Assembly (NCBI GenBank): GCA_028283825.1
Contig: JAPWJW010000003.1
Span: 2,232,501-2,296,500, forward strand
DNA from: Azospirillaceae bacterium
Lineage (GTDB): Bacteria > Pseudomonadota > Alphaproteobacteria > Azospirillales > Azospirillaceae
Direction: 5' to 3'
Length of the DNA: 64,000 bases
Made by a program: the position numbers and the translations under genes. Shown piece by piece: positions 8,446-21,138 of this stretch (positions are counted from its first letter, which is position 1; the number at the start of each line of letters is the position of its first letter). Under the pieces are notes generated by a model that ran no database searches, was not told where the DNA came from, and was given only the letters and a program-made list of their open reading frames with translations.

Positions 8446-9060
8446 TCAGTGGGCGAAAATGTCGGGTTCGTCCCAACCGGCCAGGTCCAGCAGGGCGCGG
8501 TGCGGCAGGAAGCGGAAGCAGGCGTCGGCCAGTTCCGTCCGGCCTTCGCGCGCCAGCACGGCGTCGAACTTGGCCTTGATCTCATGCAGGTACAGCACGT
8601 CGGAGGCGGCGTACTTCAGCTGTTCGGCCGTCAGTTCCTCAGCACCCCAGTCGGACGACTGCTGCTGTTTGGACAGTTCCACGCCCAGCACGTCGCGGCA
8701 CAGATCCTTCAGGCCGTGGCGGTCGGTGTAGGTGCGTACCAGCTTGGACGCGATCTTGGTGCAGTAGACCGGCGCGGTCACCACGCCCAGGTACTTGTTC
8801 AGCACGGCGATGTCGAAGCGCGCGAAATGGAACAGCTTCAGCTGGGCCGGGTTGGTCAGCAGGCGCTTCAGGTTGGGTGCGTCATATTGGCCCTGGCGCA
8901 GTTGCACCAGATGGCAGCGGCCGTCGCCGGACGACAGCTGCACCAGGCACAGCCGGTCGCGGTGCGGGTTCAGGCCCATGGTTTCGGTATCGATGGCCAC
9001 CACCGGGCCCAGGTCCAGGCCGTCGGGCAAATCGCCGTCATAAAGATCGATGGGCATCAT
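8446..9060 (-). CDS. RNase D-type 3'-5' exonuclease
   Basis: A short (about 204-residue) DEDD-family exonuclease of the alphaproteobacterial type lacking the HRDC domains of E. coli RNase D. Motif I is AIDTETMGLNPH (DxE), motif II lies around FHFARFDIAVLNKYL, and motif III contains YAASDVLYLHEIK (YxxxD). These are the metal-binding acidic residues. Two adjacent ATG codons at 9060 and 9057 are served by an AAGGA site; 9060 is used here. It probably trims tRNA or other small RNA 3' ends, and it sits just downstream of two tRNA-Leu genes on the same strand. Confidence 0.87.
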   Translation of the reverse strand: MMPIDLYDGDLPDGLDLGPVVAIDTETMGLNPHRDRLCLVQLSSGDGRCHLVQLRQGQYDAPNLKRLLTNPAQLKLFHFARFDIAVLNKYLGVVTAPVYCTKIASKLVRTYTDRHGLKDLCRDVLGVELSKQQQSSDWGAEELTAEQLKYAASDVLYLHEIKAKFDAVLAREGRTELADACFRFLPHRALLDLAGWDEPDIFAH

Positions 9061-9108
9061 ACCGGTCCTTTTGCTGAGGCTGAAGAAAGCGGGGCCCAGA
9101 AACGCCGC

Positions 9109-9143
9109 GGGCCGCCGGCGTTCCATCGGAACAACGGCGGCCC
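9109..9143 (-). terminator. Terminator-like hairpin after tRNA-Leu copy 1
   Basis: The stem GGGCCGCCG/CGGCGGCCC encloses an inner GTTCC/GGAAC stem, 25 bp downstream of the tRNA. Compared with the copy at 9470-9503, one base pair has changed on both sides of the stem (C-G to T-A), which shows the structure is kept. Only a weak T-run follows. Confidence 0.65.
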
Positions 9144-9167
9144 TGCGACCTTAAACCCACGCTGTAT

Positions 9168-9254
9168 TGGTGCCCAGGAGAAGACTCGAACTTCCACGAC
9201 ATTTCTGCCACAGGTACCTGAAACCTGCGCGTCTACCAATTCCGCCACCTGGGC
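9168..9254 (-). tRNA. tRNA-Leu (anticodon CAG), copy 1
   Basis: An 87-nt class II tRNA with encoded CCA. The acceptor stem GCCCAGG pairs with CCTGGGC. The D arm contains AATTGGTAGACGC. The anticodon stem CAGGT/ACCTG encloses the loop TTCAGGT, anticodon CAG. A long variable arm follows and the T loop is GTTCGAGTC. The sequence is identical to the gene at 9529-9615. Confidence 0.97.
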
Positions 9255-9267
9255 AGCGCGGGCCGCC

Positions 9268-9296
9268 TAGATACGATTGCCGGCGGGGGCTGTCAA
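9268..9296 (-). promoter_or_regulatory. Sigma-70 promoter of tRNA-Leu copy 1
   Basis: TTGACA (9291-9296) and TATCTA (9268-9273) on the minus strand are separated by exactly 17 bp, about 14 bp before the mature tRNA 5' end. The same arrangement is conserved in the second unit. Confidence 0.85.
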
Positions 9297-9469
9297 CACC
9301 CTTCTTTTGGCTTTTTCCATTTTTCTTAAGGGCGACCACGAAGGCGGAAAGGGCGCGCGCGATCATGCGGATTGTCCGCCCGGTCGGGCGTCCCGGTTCG
9401 GCATCCGGTGCGTGCAAGAATAAAATGCGGCGGGGAGGGGCCGGTCCAAGCAGGGCCCAGAAACGCCGC

Positions 9470-9503
9470 GGGCCGCTGTGTTCCATCGGAACATCAGCGG
9501 CCC
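9470..9503 (-). terminator. Terminator-like hairpin after tRNA-Leu copy 2
   Basis: The stem GGGCCGCTG/CAGCGGCCC has a one-base bulge and an inner TGTTCC/GGAACA stem. It shows a compensatory base change relative to the hairpin at 9109-9143. Confidence 0.65.
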
Positions 9504-9528
9504 TGCGACCTTAAACCCGCGCTGCAAT

Positions 9529-9615
9529 TGGTGCCCAGGAGAAGACTCGAACTTCCACGACATTTCTGCCACAGGTACCTGAAACCTGCGCGTCTACCAA
9601 TTCCGCCACCTGGGC
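9529..9615 (-). tRNA. tRNA-Leu (anticodon CAG), copy 2
   Basis: An 87-nt class II tRNA with encoded CCA and anticodon CAG, identical in sequence to the gene at 9168-9254. Confidence 0.97.
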
Positions 9616-9628
9616 AGCGCGGGCCGCT

Positions 9629-9657
9629 TAAGTACGATTCCGGACTTGCCCTGTCAA
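9629..9657 (-). promoter_or_regulatory. Sigma-70 promoter of tRNA-Leu copy 2
   Basis: TTGACA (9652-9657), a 17-bp spacer and TACTTA (9629-9634) on the minus strand lie 13 bp before the mature tRNA. The -35 box and spacing match copy 1. Confidence 0.85.
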
Positions 9658-9935
9658 CGTTCTTCTTTTGGGTTCGTGCAAAATTTTTCAGGCGCCCCTC
9701 GCCACGCTCTTCTCTTCGCATGTATGCGCCCGCGGGCGCGCAGCCCAGGGGCGTCGCGGGTGGCGTTCCAAGCGCCTAGCCCTGGCCCGCCGGCTTCGTT
9801 ATAAGCTTGTGGCATCAGCCGCATTCGGCTTCGGACGGGCGCCCGCATGCGCCGCTGTCCGGCATATCGCCGAATGCTATCTCCCGGTGGGTAACCCCGG
9901 GGCCGGTTTTGATCGTGGGCAGAGGGTCTAATAGG

Positions 9936-10943
9936 ATGGGCACTAGCATTCGTATCGCCACCGTGTTCGGCGGGGCCGGCTTCATCGGCCGCCATGTCAT
10001 CCGCCGCCTGGCCAGGACGGGCTGCATCATCCGCGTGCCCGCCCGCCACCCGGGCGAGGCCGCCTTCCTGAAGACCAACGGCGCCGTGGGCCAGATCGTC
10101 CCCATGGCCGTGGACATCGCCGACGATGCCTCCGTCGCCCGCGCCATCGAGGGCGCCGACCTGGTCATCAACCTGATGGGCATCCTGGCCGAGTCCGGCC
10201 GCCGCCAGCGTTTCGACCTGGTGCATGGCGAGGGCCCCGGCCGCATCGCCCGCCTGGCCAAGGGCGCCGATGTCGCCCGCCTGATCCATGTGTCGGCCTT
10301 GGGCGCCGACGCCGGCTCCCGTTCCGCCTACGCCCGCAGCAAGGCGGCGGGTGAGCAGGCGGTGCGCGCCGTGTTCCCCGAGGCGACGATCCTGCGCCCC
10401 AGCGTGATCTTCGGGCCCGAGGACAACTTCTTCAACCGCTTCGCCGGCATGGCGGCCCGCCTGCCGTTCGTGCCGCTGATCGGCGGCGGTTCCACCCGCT
10501 TCCAGCCGGTCTATGTCGGTGACGTGGCCGATGCCATCATCAATGCCGCGCTGAACACCGGTGCCGAGGGCAAGACGTTCGAGCTGGGCGGCCCGCGCGC
10601 CTACAGCTTCCGTGAACTGGTGCAACTGACCCTGGACCTGACCGGCCGCAAGACGCGCCTGGTGTCCCTGCCCTGGGGGTTGGCCAGCCTGCAGGCCACC
10701 TTCCTGGAACTGGTGCCCGGCAAGCCGCTGACCCGCGACCAGGTCACCCTGCTGAAGTCCGACAACGTGCTGTCCGGCAAGCTGCCGGGCCTGGCCGACC
10801 TGGGTGTCACGCCCACTGCGGCCGAGGTGATCCTGCCCACCTACCTGGACCGTTTCCAGGTCAACGGCCGTTTCGACACCTACCGCCAGGGCCCGTCCCT
10901 GCCGCAACTGACCCGCATCGACGCCCACGGCCAGCACCACTGA
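9936..10943 (+). CDS. NDUFA9-like atypical SDR / NAD(P)-dependent epimerase family
   Basis: A 335-residue extended-type Rossmann protein of the complex-I NDUFA9 subunit-like family that is common in alphaproteobacteria. The N-terminal cofactor motif is TVFGGAGFIGRHVIRRL. A VSALGA segment precedes the SAYARSKAAGE stretch (YxxxK-like), followed by ATILRPSVIFGPEDNFFNRF and FQPVYVGDVADAI. The ATG at 9936 is the start that gives the family N terminus; a longer upstream frame has no similarity. A cofactor-binding or quinone-related role is inferred from the family. Its upstream region is shared with the divergent tRNA-Leu genes. Confidence 0.85.
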   Translation: MGTSIRIATVFGGAGFIGRHVIRRLARTGCIIRVPARHPGEAAFLKTNGAVGQIVPMAVDIADDASVARAIEGADLVINLMGILAESGRRQRFDLVHGEGPGRIARLAKGADVARLIHVSALGADAGSRSAYARSKAAGEQAVRAVFPEATILRPSVIFGPEDNFFNRFAGMAARLPFVPLIGGGSTRFQPVYVGDVADAIINAALNTGAEGKTFELGGPRAYSFRELVQLTLDLTGRKTRLVSLPWGLASLQATFLELVPGKPLTRDQVTLLKSDNVLSGKLPGLADLGVTPTAAEVILPTYLDRFQVNGRFDTYRQGPSLPQLTRIDAHGQHH

Positions 10944-10962
10944 GCCAGCCCGCGTTTCCAAT

Positions 10963-11000
10963 AAAAAGGGCGCCTCCCTCGCGGGATGGCGCCTTTTTTT
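10963..11000 (+). terminator. Rho-independent terminator
   Basis: GGCGCC at 10969-10974 pairs with GGCGCC at 10988-10993, preceded by an A-run and followed by seven T. It lies 20 bp after the NDUFA9-like gene. The A-run and T-run make it usable from both strands, so it may also end uppP transcripts. Confidence 0.85.
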
Positions 11001-11002
11001 AT

Positions 11003-11119
11003 CCTCACGCCGCTATAGGCCGCGACTGCGGCCGCCGGAGCTTTCCGGGGAGCCGCAGGCGGACTGGAAAGGGAGGACGCCCGAGGGCCGGATGGCCCGC
11101 CGGCGCCTGAGGAATACTT
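11003..11119 (-). repeat. 3'-flanking repeat element, copy 2
   Basis: A 117-bp element nearly identical to the adjacent copy at 11135-11251 (offset 132 bp). It starts CCTCACGCCGCT and ends GCGCCTGAGGAATACTT on the plus strand. It is the outer of two tandem copies downstream of uppP. Confidence 0.85.
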
Positions 11120-11134
11120 TGCCAGCGGCGTGAC

Positions 11135-11251
11135 CCTCACGCCGCTGTAGGCCGCGACTGCGGCCGCCGGACCTTTCCGGGGAGCCGCAGGCGGACTGGA
11201 AAGGGAGGACAGCCAAGGGCCGGATGGCCCGCCGGCGCCTGAGGAATACTT
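11135..11251 (-). repeat. 3'-flanking repeat element, copy 3 (touches the uppP stop)
   Basis: A 117-bp copy whose GCGCCTGAGG end runs into the uppP stop codon at 11250-11252. In the sense of uppP the order is stop, CCTCAGGCGCC, palindrome GGGCCATCCGGCCC, then a TTTCCAGTCCGCC block and a CCGGCGGCCGCAG block. Confidence 0.85.
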
Positions 11252-12065
11252 AAAGGTACACCATGCCCAGCACGACGGCGCCCAGGGCCCAGCAATAGAA
11301 GGCGAAGGGGCGCATGGCGTCGACTTCGTTGCGCTTGAACCAGCGCATCAGGGCCCAGACGGCGATCAGGGCGCAGACGCCGGCCACGGCACCGCCGATC
11401 AGGCCGCTCTGGATCACGTCCGGGTCGGCCTGGCGCAGCATCTTGGGCACCACCAGCAGGCTGGCGCCCAGGATGATGGGGGTGGCCAGCAGCATGGAGA
11501 AGCGCGCCGCCTCTTCATGTTTCAGGCCGGCCCAGAAGCCCGCCACCATGCTGGCGCCGGAGCGGGAGAAGCCGGGGATCAGGGCCAGCGACTGGGCCAG
11601 GCCGATCATCAGCGCCTGGCCGAAGCCCAGCTCCGCCAGGGTGCGGTCGCCCCGTCCCCGCAGCCGCTCGCCAAAGAACAGCAGGACGCCGTTGACGATC
11701 AGGAAAAAGGCGGCGCTGGCCGGGTCGCTGAAGACGGCGCGCAGCACCTTCTCGAACGCCAGGCCAAGCACGGCGGCGGGGATGGTGCCGACGATAAGCA
11801 AGGCCAGCACGCGGCGATCCTCGCCGCCCTTGATCACGCCGACCAGCAGGTTGACCCAATCCCGCCAGAAGAACACCAGCAGGGCCGCGGCCGTGCCCAG
11901 GTGCAGCATCACCAGATAGGGCAGGAAGTGCTCCTTAAGGAAGGCCTGGTCCAGGTCCCAGCCCAGCAGGAAGGGGGTCAACACCCCGTGCGCCACGCTG
12001 CTGATGGGGAAGAGCTCGGTGATGCCCTGGATGATCGCGAAGATCAGGGTCTGCAAAAAAGACAT
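11250..12065 (-). CDS. uppP: Undecaprenyl-diphosphate phosphatase
   Basis: A 271-residue multi-pass membrane protein of the UppP/BacA family. It recycles the undecaprenyl carrier lipid used for peptidoglycan and other envelope polymers, and confers bacitracin tolerance when overproduced. The two conserved motifs are present: QGITELFPISSVAH near residue 13 (the Glu-rich motif) and PGFSRSGASM near residue 165 (the Ser/Arg phosphatase motif). Several hydrophobic segments of about 20 residues fill the rest. A tandem pair of repeats lies directly after it. It faces the gltD promoter region across a 608-bp gap. Confidence 0.95.
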   Translation of the reverse strand: MSFLQTLIFAIIQGITELFPISSVAHGVLTPFLLGWDLDQAFLKEHFLPYLVMLHLGTAAALLVFFWRDWVNLLVGVIKGGEDRRVLALLIVGTIPAAVLGLAFEKVLRAVFSDPASAAFFLIVNGVLLFFGERLRGRGDRTLAELGFGQALMIGLAQSLALIPGFSRSGASMVAGFWAGLKHEEAARFSMLLATPIILGASLLVVPKMLRQADPDVIQSGLIGGAVAGVCALIAVWALMRWFKRNEVDAMRPFAFYCWALGAVVLGMVYL

Positions 12066-12673
12066 GGCGCCTCAACGTCTAGGGGCGGTTGGCGGTCGGA
12101 TGGGGCCGCACCCAAAGGGCGGCAGCCTGCTTATAGCAGCGGGGCGCGAAGCCGGCGACAGCCGGCTGGCGCCGGCAGTGCCGTGGAGTGATAGCGTCTC
12201 TTAATTAGATATTCTTTTTATTTCAATATGATGAATGATACTAGTACACAAACGGTACCAATGAGAGTGGCGTTTGAGTCCCTCCGTCACCGCTTTTCCA
12301 CACGGGAGTCCATGGGGTGGGGACATAAAGGTCAGCTATACTGACTCAATGAGAAAAAAGTACTGGAGGCATAGGCTGAATCGACTTATATGAACACGGC
12401 ACACCCGCTTGCGCGTAAGGGCGTGACCCTGGGTCCGGTTCCCAACGGCGGACCTGAGGCGTCATGATCCGGCATCGCCGCCCGTTCCATCGGGCCGGCG
12501 CCGGGCGGGAGGGGACTGCCCCGGGCATCCGGCCGCCGCATCGGCCGGGTGCATACGGGGGGGGGGCGCCCCGAAAACGTGCCCCCTGAGAGGTGCCCGG
12601 GGGATTGTTCAGGAATGGGATTGCCGGCCCCGGGTTGTCACACCCCGGCCGGATAGACACGAGGATCAAGGCC
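12066..12673. other. 608-bp intergenic region upstream of gltD
   Basis: No convincing gene is present. The uppP-proximal part is GC-rich. About 12190-12270 is markedly AT-rich (for example TTAATTAGATATTC) and the flanks are ordinary. A perfect 5-bp inverted repeat, GTCAGCTATACTGAC, lies at 12331-12345, followed by GAGAAAAAAG. A run of ten G occupies 12557-12566. A 27-codon frame beginning ATG at 12265 has no ribosome site. The region probably contains the gltD-gltB promoter, but I see no clear -24/-12 or -35/-10 pair. Confidence 0.5.
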
Positions 12674-14123
12674 ATGGCGCAGAAGCAGCAGATGCTCCAG
12701 TTCGTCCACACGGACCAACAGATGCCCGACAAACGGGAACCCGCACTGCGCCGGCAGGACTTCGATGAGATTTATGCGCGTTTCGCCGATGACCAGGCGA
12801 CCACCCAGGCTTCGCGCTGCTCCCAATGCGGGGTGCCTTTCTGCCAGGTGCACTGCCCCGTCTCCAACAACATCCCCGACTGGCTGAAGCTGACGGCCGA
12901 AGGCCGCCTGGAAGAGGCCTACGAGGTGTCGCAGGCCACCAACAACTTCCCGGAAATCTGCGGCCGCATCTGCCCGCAGGACCGCCTGTGCGAAGGCAAC
13001 TGCACCATCGAGCAGTCGACCCACGGCACGGTCACCATCGGGGCGGTGGAGAAGTACATCACCGATACCGCCTGGGAACGCGGCTGGGTGAAGCCCGCCG
13101 TGCCGGTGCGGGAACGGACGCAAAGCGTGGGCATCATCGGCGCCGGCCCGGCCGGGCCTGGCCGCCGCCGACCAGCTGCGCCGCCGCGGCTACCAGGTGC
13201 ATGTCTACGACCGCTATGACCGCGTCGGCGGCCTGCTGATCTACGGTATCCCCGGCTTCAAGCTGGAAAAGGAAGTGGTGGAGCGCCGGGCCAAGCTGCT
13301 GGCCGATGCCGGCGTCGTCTTCCACTTAGGCTTCGAGGTTGGCCGCCACGCCACCCTGACCTCGCTGCGCGCCCGGCACGACGCCATCCTGATCGCCACC
13401 GGCGTCTATAAGGCGCGTGAGCTTGAGGCGCCGGGCAGTGGTGCTGACGGCATCGTCCCCGCCCTGGACTACCTGACCGCCAGCAACCGCACCGGCCTGG
13501 GCGACACCGTGGTCGACTATCAGACCGGCCGCCTGAACGCCAAGGACAAGAACGTCGTCGTCATCGGCGGCGGCGACACCGCCATGGATTGCGTGCGCAC
13601 CGCCATCCGCCAGGGGGCGAAGTCGGTGAAGTGCCTGTACCGCCGCAACCGCGCCAACATGCCGGGCAGCCAGCGCGAGGTGGCGCATGCCGAGGAAGAG
13701 GGCGTGGAGTTCGTGTGGCAGGCCGCCCCCGACGCCTTCCTGGGCGACCGGCAGGTGACGGGCGTGCGCGCCCACCGCATGCACATGGGCGTGGCCGACG
13801 CCTCCGGCCGCCAGACGCCGCAGGCCATCGAGGGGTCCGCCTTCACCCTGGAGGCCGAACTGGTGATCAAAGCCCTGGGTTTCGATCCGGAGGACCTGCC
13901 CACCCTGTTCGGGGAACCGGGCCTGAAGGTCAGCCGCTGGGGCACCGTGATGGCCGACCCGCGCAGCCTGATGACCAACCTGGAGGGCGTGTTTGCCGCC
14001 GGCGACATCGTGCGCGGCGCGTCCCTGGTGGTCTGGGGCATCCGCGACGGCCGCGACGCCGCCGTCGGCATCCATAACTACATCACCGCCCGCGCCGCCG
14101 CCGGCGCCATGGCCGCAGAGTAA
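12674..14123 (+). CDS. gltD: Glutamate synthase small (beta) subunit (apparent frameshift)
   Basis: The FAD- and NADPH-binding subunit of glutamate synthase; electrons from NADPH pass through it to GltB. The N terminus carries the cysteine motifs for [4Fe-4S] clusters: CSQCGVPFCQVHCP around residue 49 and ICPQDRLCEGNC around residue 97. The FAD motif GAGPAG lies near residue 157. There the frame breaks at a run of three G near 13159-13161: removing one G gives GAGPAGLAAADQLRRRGYQV and continues in the second frame from about 13165. The NADPH site (VVVIGGGDTAMDCVR) and AAGDIVRGASLVVW follow. The gene ends 15 bp before gltB. A one-base sequence error is the likely cause. Confidence 0.88.
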
Positions 14124-14138
14124 GGGGGAGTTCCAGAG

Positions 14139-18701
<4,563 letters not shown>

Positions 18702-18830
18702 CGTCCTTTCCCAATCGGGCGTCGCCGGATGGCGGCGCCCGGGTGAAGGGAGCCCCACAAAGAGGGACGAAGAAGAGGGGACAAGGGCCGGGTCCGTCAG
18801 GATCGCGAGCCCCCGCCCCCCGCAAACGGG

Positions 18831-18862
18831 ACCGCCGCCGGATCGCTCCGGCGGCGGTTTTT
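18831..18862 (+). terminator. Rho-independent terminator after gltB
   Basis: ACCGCCGCCGGA at 18831-18842 pairs perfectly with TCCGGCGGCGGT at 18847-18858 across a TCGC loop, followed by a T-run. The T-run touches the stop codon of the convergent gene at 18862. Confidence 0.9.
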
Positions 18863-19947
18863 TATTGGGCCGGCGGTTCGCCGGTCTGGGGGCGGTTAAG
18901 CGCCGGGCCGGTGGTCTGGAAAATGGCGCCGCCCTGGTGGGTGAAGTACATCAGGTTCTGGCTGCGGGCGACCAGCACATGGTGGGCCCGCAGGAAATCG
19001 GCACCCAGCAACATCTCGATCCGGTTGTCCGGATGGTCGGACAGGCGGGTGCCGGTGTTGAGGTGTTCCGTCGGCGTGTACATGCGGCCGACGCGCAGCT
19101 TGGCGTGCTGCACCGTCTCATCCCCCACCGCCACGCTGTCGAACACCGCCAGCCATTCCTGGAAGGACCGGCCGGCCACGCCCACGGCCTTGTCCGCCTC
19201 CGTCACGCCGGGGCTGTCCGGGGTGATGCCGGCCCGCGCCGCGGCCTTCAGCGACAGCAGCGAGTGTGAGGCGCCGCTGTCCACGATGGCGTGCACCCGT
19301 TGGCCGTTCACCGCCACGTGGATGTTGATGTAGGCATTGCCGGCGGTGGCGGGCTCTACCTCCGCCAGCAGGGCGTCCTTGCTCCATTGCGCCAGATAGG
19401 TCTTCTCGCAGCCTTGGGCGCGGTAGAGAGTCAGCGCGCCATGGGCCAGGTCGATGTCCAGGTCATAGGGACCCAGCACGTCCTCGCCCAACAGGCCCAC
19501 CACGGGAATGCCGTCCTTGCCGGCACCGCCCATATCGGCGGCCCCAACGGCGACGTGCCATTCCTGGATGGTCTGGTCGCCCAGGGTGAACTTGGCGATA
19601 TTGGCGCCCCGCATGCCGGTGACACCGTCCACACCCACCAGGCGCGCGGTGTTGATGCTGACCATGTCCACCGACGGCAAGGCCAGCTTCGACGCCTGGT
19701 CAACGAACAGGGTGGTGGCGAAGGCGCCGGTATCCAGCAGGAAATAGACCGGGGTGTCGTTGACCTCCGCCCGGACCAGCGGTTGGAAGCCGTCCATAAC
19801 CACCGGCAGGGTGTTGATCTTGGCGACCTTGCACGCCTCTGCGGCGTTGGCGGTTGTCGCCACCATGGTGCTGCTCACTGTCAAGGCCGCCATTGCCGGC
19901 ATGGCCGAGGCGATCGCCATCGCCCACACCATCGTTCTCGTTGTCAC
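18862..19947 (-). CDS. Exported two-lobed retropepsin-like aspartyl protease, array member 1
   Basis: A 361-residue protein and the last gene of a six-gene array. An N-terminal signal peptide (about 1-35) is followed by Cys in EACKVAK. Lobe 1 has the catalytic motif FLLDTGAFATT near residue 71 and a GLLGEDVLG motif near 150. Lobe 2 has AIVDSGASHSLL near residue 225 and a LLGADFLRAHHVLVA motif near 315. Both Asp-Thr/Ser-Gly motifs are intact, as in clan AA proteases. Two conserved cysteines (ACK and QGC) may pair in the periplasm. No function is known to me. It most resembles member 5. Confidence 0.8.
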   Translation of the reverse strand: MTTRTMVWAMAIASAMPAMAALTVSSTMVATTANAAEACKVAKINTLPVVMDGFQPLVRAEVNDTPVYFLLDTGAFATTLFVDQASKLALPSVDMVSINTARLVGVDGVTGMRGANIAKFTLGDQTIQEWHVAVGAADMGGAGKDGIPVVGLLGEDVLGPYDLDIDLAHGALTLYRAQGCEKTYLAQWSKDALLAEVEPATAGNAYINIHVAVNGQRVHAIVDSGASHSLLSLKAAARAGITPDSPGVTEADKAVGVAGRSFQEWLAVFDSVAVGDETVQHAKLRVGRMYTPTEHLNTGTRLSDHPDNRIEMLLGADFLRAHHVLVARSQNLMYFTHQGGAIFQTTGPALNRPQTGEPPAQ

Positions 19948-20070
19948 GCTTCAGGCCCCGCTTGTTACAGAACGCGACCGCCCGCGCGCGATACGCGCGT
20001 TTCAGGTGGTCGCTTCCTCTTCAACGGTGCCGATAGGCTTGCCCAGGCGCTTTGTTGTCGGGCTCCAGGC

Positions 20071-21138
20071 CTAAGCCCCGCCCCCCTGGCCGCAATCGCA
20101 GGTGCGCATCGGCTTTTGCAGGGAGAAGGCGGGGCCGCCTTCGTAGGTGAAGTAGACCTTGCGTTGGCTGAAGGCGACGTAGACGTGGTGGGCGCGCAGG
20201 AAGTCCGCGCCCAGCAACAGGTTCACGTCCCCAAGCGGCGCCTTCAACTGGCTTCCCGACCAGCCGCCGCTGAAGTCGCCGTAGATGTCCGAGATGCGCA
20301 GCTTGGCGTTGCGGATGGCCTCGTCACCGAGGGTCAGCGTGTCGAAGACGCCGACATGGCTTTCGACGGGCCCGTGGTCATACGTGGTGCCGGTGGGGGC
20401 CTGGCCATAATGGACGCCCGACGCGCGGGCCACCGCCGCGTCCAGCACCGAGACGGCGGCGCCGCTGTCCAGTTGTGCCGCGACCGGCCGGCCGTTGATC
20501 GCGATCTGCAGGCGGATGGCGTCGCGCCAGTTGGCGTGGCTGTCGTCCAGGGCGATGGCGCTGTAGGTCTTGGTCCAATAGGCCAGTTCCACCGCGTCGC
20601 AGCCTTCGGGCCGGTACAGGCTCAGCGCCTTGTGGGACAGGTCGAATTCGATGTCGTAGCCTTGCAGGAAATCCATGCCCAGGACGCCGACGATGTCAGG
20701 GTTGGCGGGAACGAAGTCATGCTGGCCGCTGACGTAGACGGCCACCCCCTGGCGGTGCCAGGTGCCCAGGTCCAGGCTGGCCAATGTCGCCTGCTTAATT
20801 CGGTCGCCGCCGTCCAGGCCGTACATCAGGGTATTCGCGTCCCGGGCGCCCAGGCCCAGACGGGCGGCGGCCGGCCGGCTGACCAGGCTGGCGAAGGCGC
20901 CGGTATCCACCAGGAAACGGACGGGCTTGCCATTGATGGTGGCGCTGGTCACCAGGCGGCCGCCTTCCAGGCTCAATGGCATGGTCCCGGACTTGGCGAA
21001 CACGCAGTCCGCCTGTGCGCCGCTGGCGCCGATGAGGGCCATGACGCCGGCGGCCGCCGTGGCCGTGAACCATCGTTTCACCAGGGACAACATCGACATC
21101 GTCTTCTCCATGCGCGGGCGCGCGGGGCAGGGGGTCAT
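20071..21138 (-). CDS. Exported two-lobed retropepsin-like aspartyl protease, array member 2
   Basis: A 355-residue paralogue. The signal peptide is followed by ADCVFAKSG. Lobe 1 has FLVDTGAFASLVS near residue 75 and VLGMDFLQGYDIEF near 150. Lobe 2 has AQLDSGAAVSVL near 225 and LLLGADFLRAHHVYVAFSQ near 315. Both catalytic Asp residues are present. Its ATG overlaps the stop of member 3 as ATGA, which implies co-translation; later ATG codons at 21111 and 21099 are alternative starts. A C-terminal tail rich in Cys, Gly and Gln (CDCGQGGGA) is unlike its neighbours. Confidence 0.8.
   Translation of the reverse strand: MTPCPARPRMEKTMSMLSLVKRWFTATAAAGVMALIGASGAQADCVFAKSGTMPLSLEGGRLVTSATINGKPVRFLVDTGAFASLVSRPAAARLGLGARDANTLMYGLDGGDRIKQATLASLDLGTWHRQGVAVYVSGQHDFVPANPDIVGVLGMDFLQGYDIEFDLSHKALSLYRPEGCDAVELAYWTKTYSAIALDDSHANWRDAIRLQIAINGRPVAAQLDSGAAVSVLDAAVARASGVHYGQAPTGTTYDHGPVESHVGVFDTLTLGDEAIRNAKLRISDIYGDFSGGWSGSQLKAPLGDVNLLLGADFLRAHHVYVAFSQRKVYFTYEGGPAFSLQKPMRTCDCGQGGGA

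Larger units (their letters stand above)
9092..9310 (-). repeat. Duplicated tRNA-Leu unit, copy 1
   Basis: This 219-bp block and the one at 9453-9671 are related with a constant 361-bp offset and no length changes in the parts I compared. The tRNA parts are identical. The promoter -35 box and the hairpin stem are conserved, while spacers have diverged. Confidence 0.8.
9453..9671 (-). repeat. Duplicated tRNA-Leu unit, copy 2
   Basis: Partner of the unit at 9092-9310, offset 361 bp. It carries its own promoter, tRNA gene and hairpin. Confidence 0.8.

Noticed and set aside
9654-10961. A 435-codon minus-strand frame opposite the NDUFA9-like gene
   Set aside because: Antisense shadow; the plus-strand product has an intact Rossmann motif and family length.
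12265-12348. A 27-codon frame in the gltD upstream region
   Set aside because: No ribosome site and no recognisable product; it overlaps the palindrome that is more likely regulatory.
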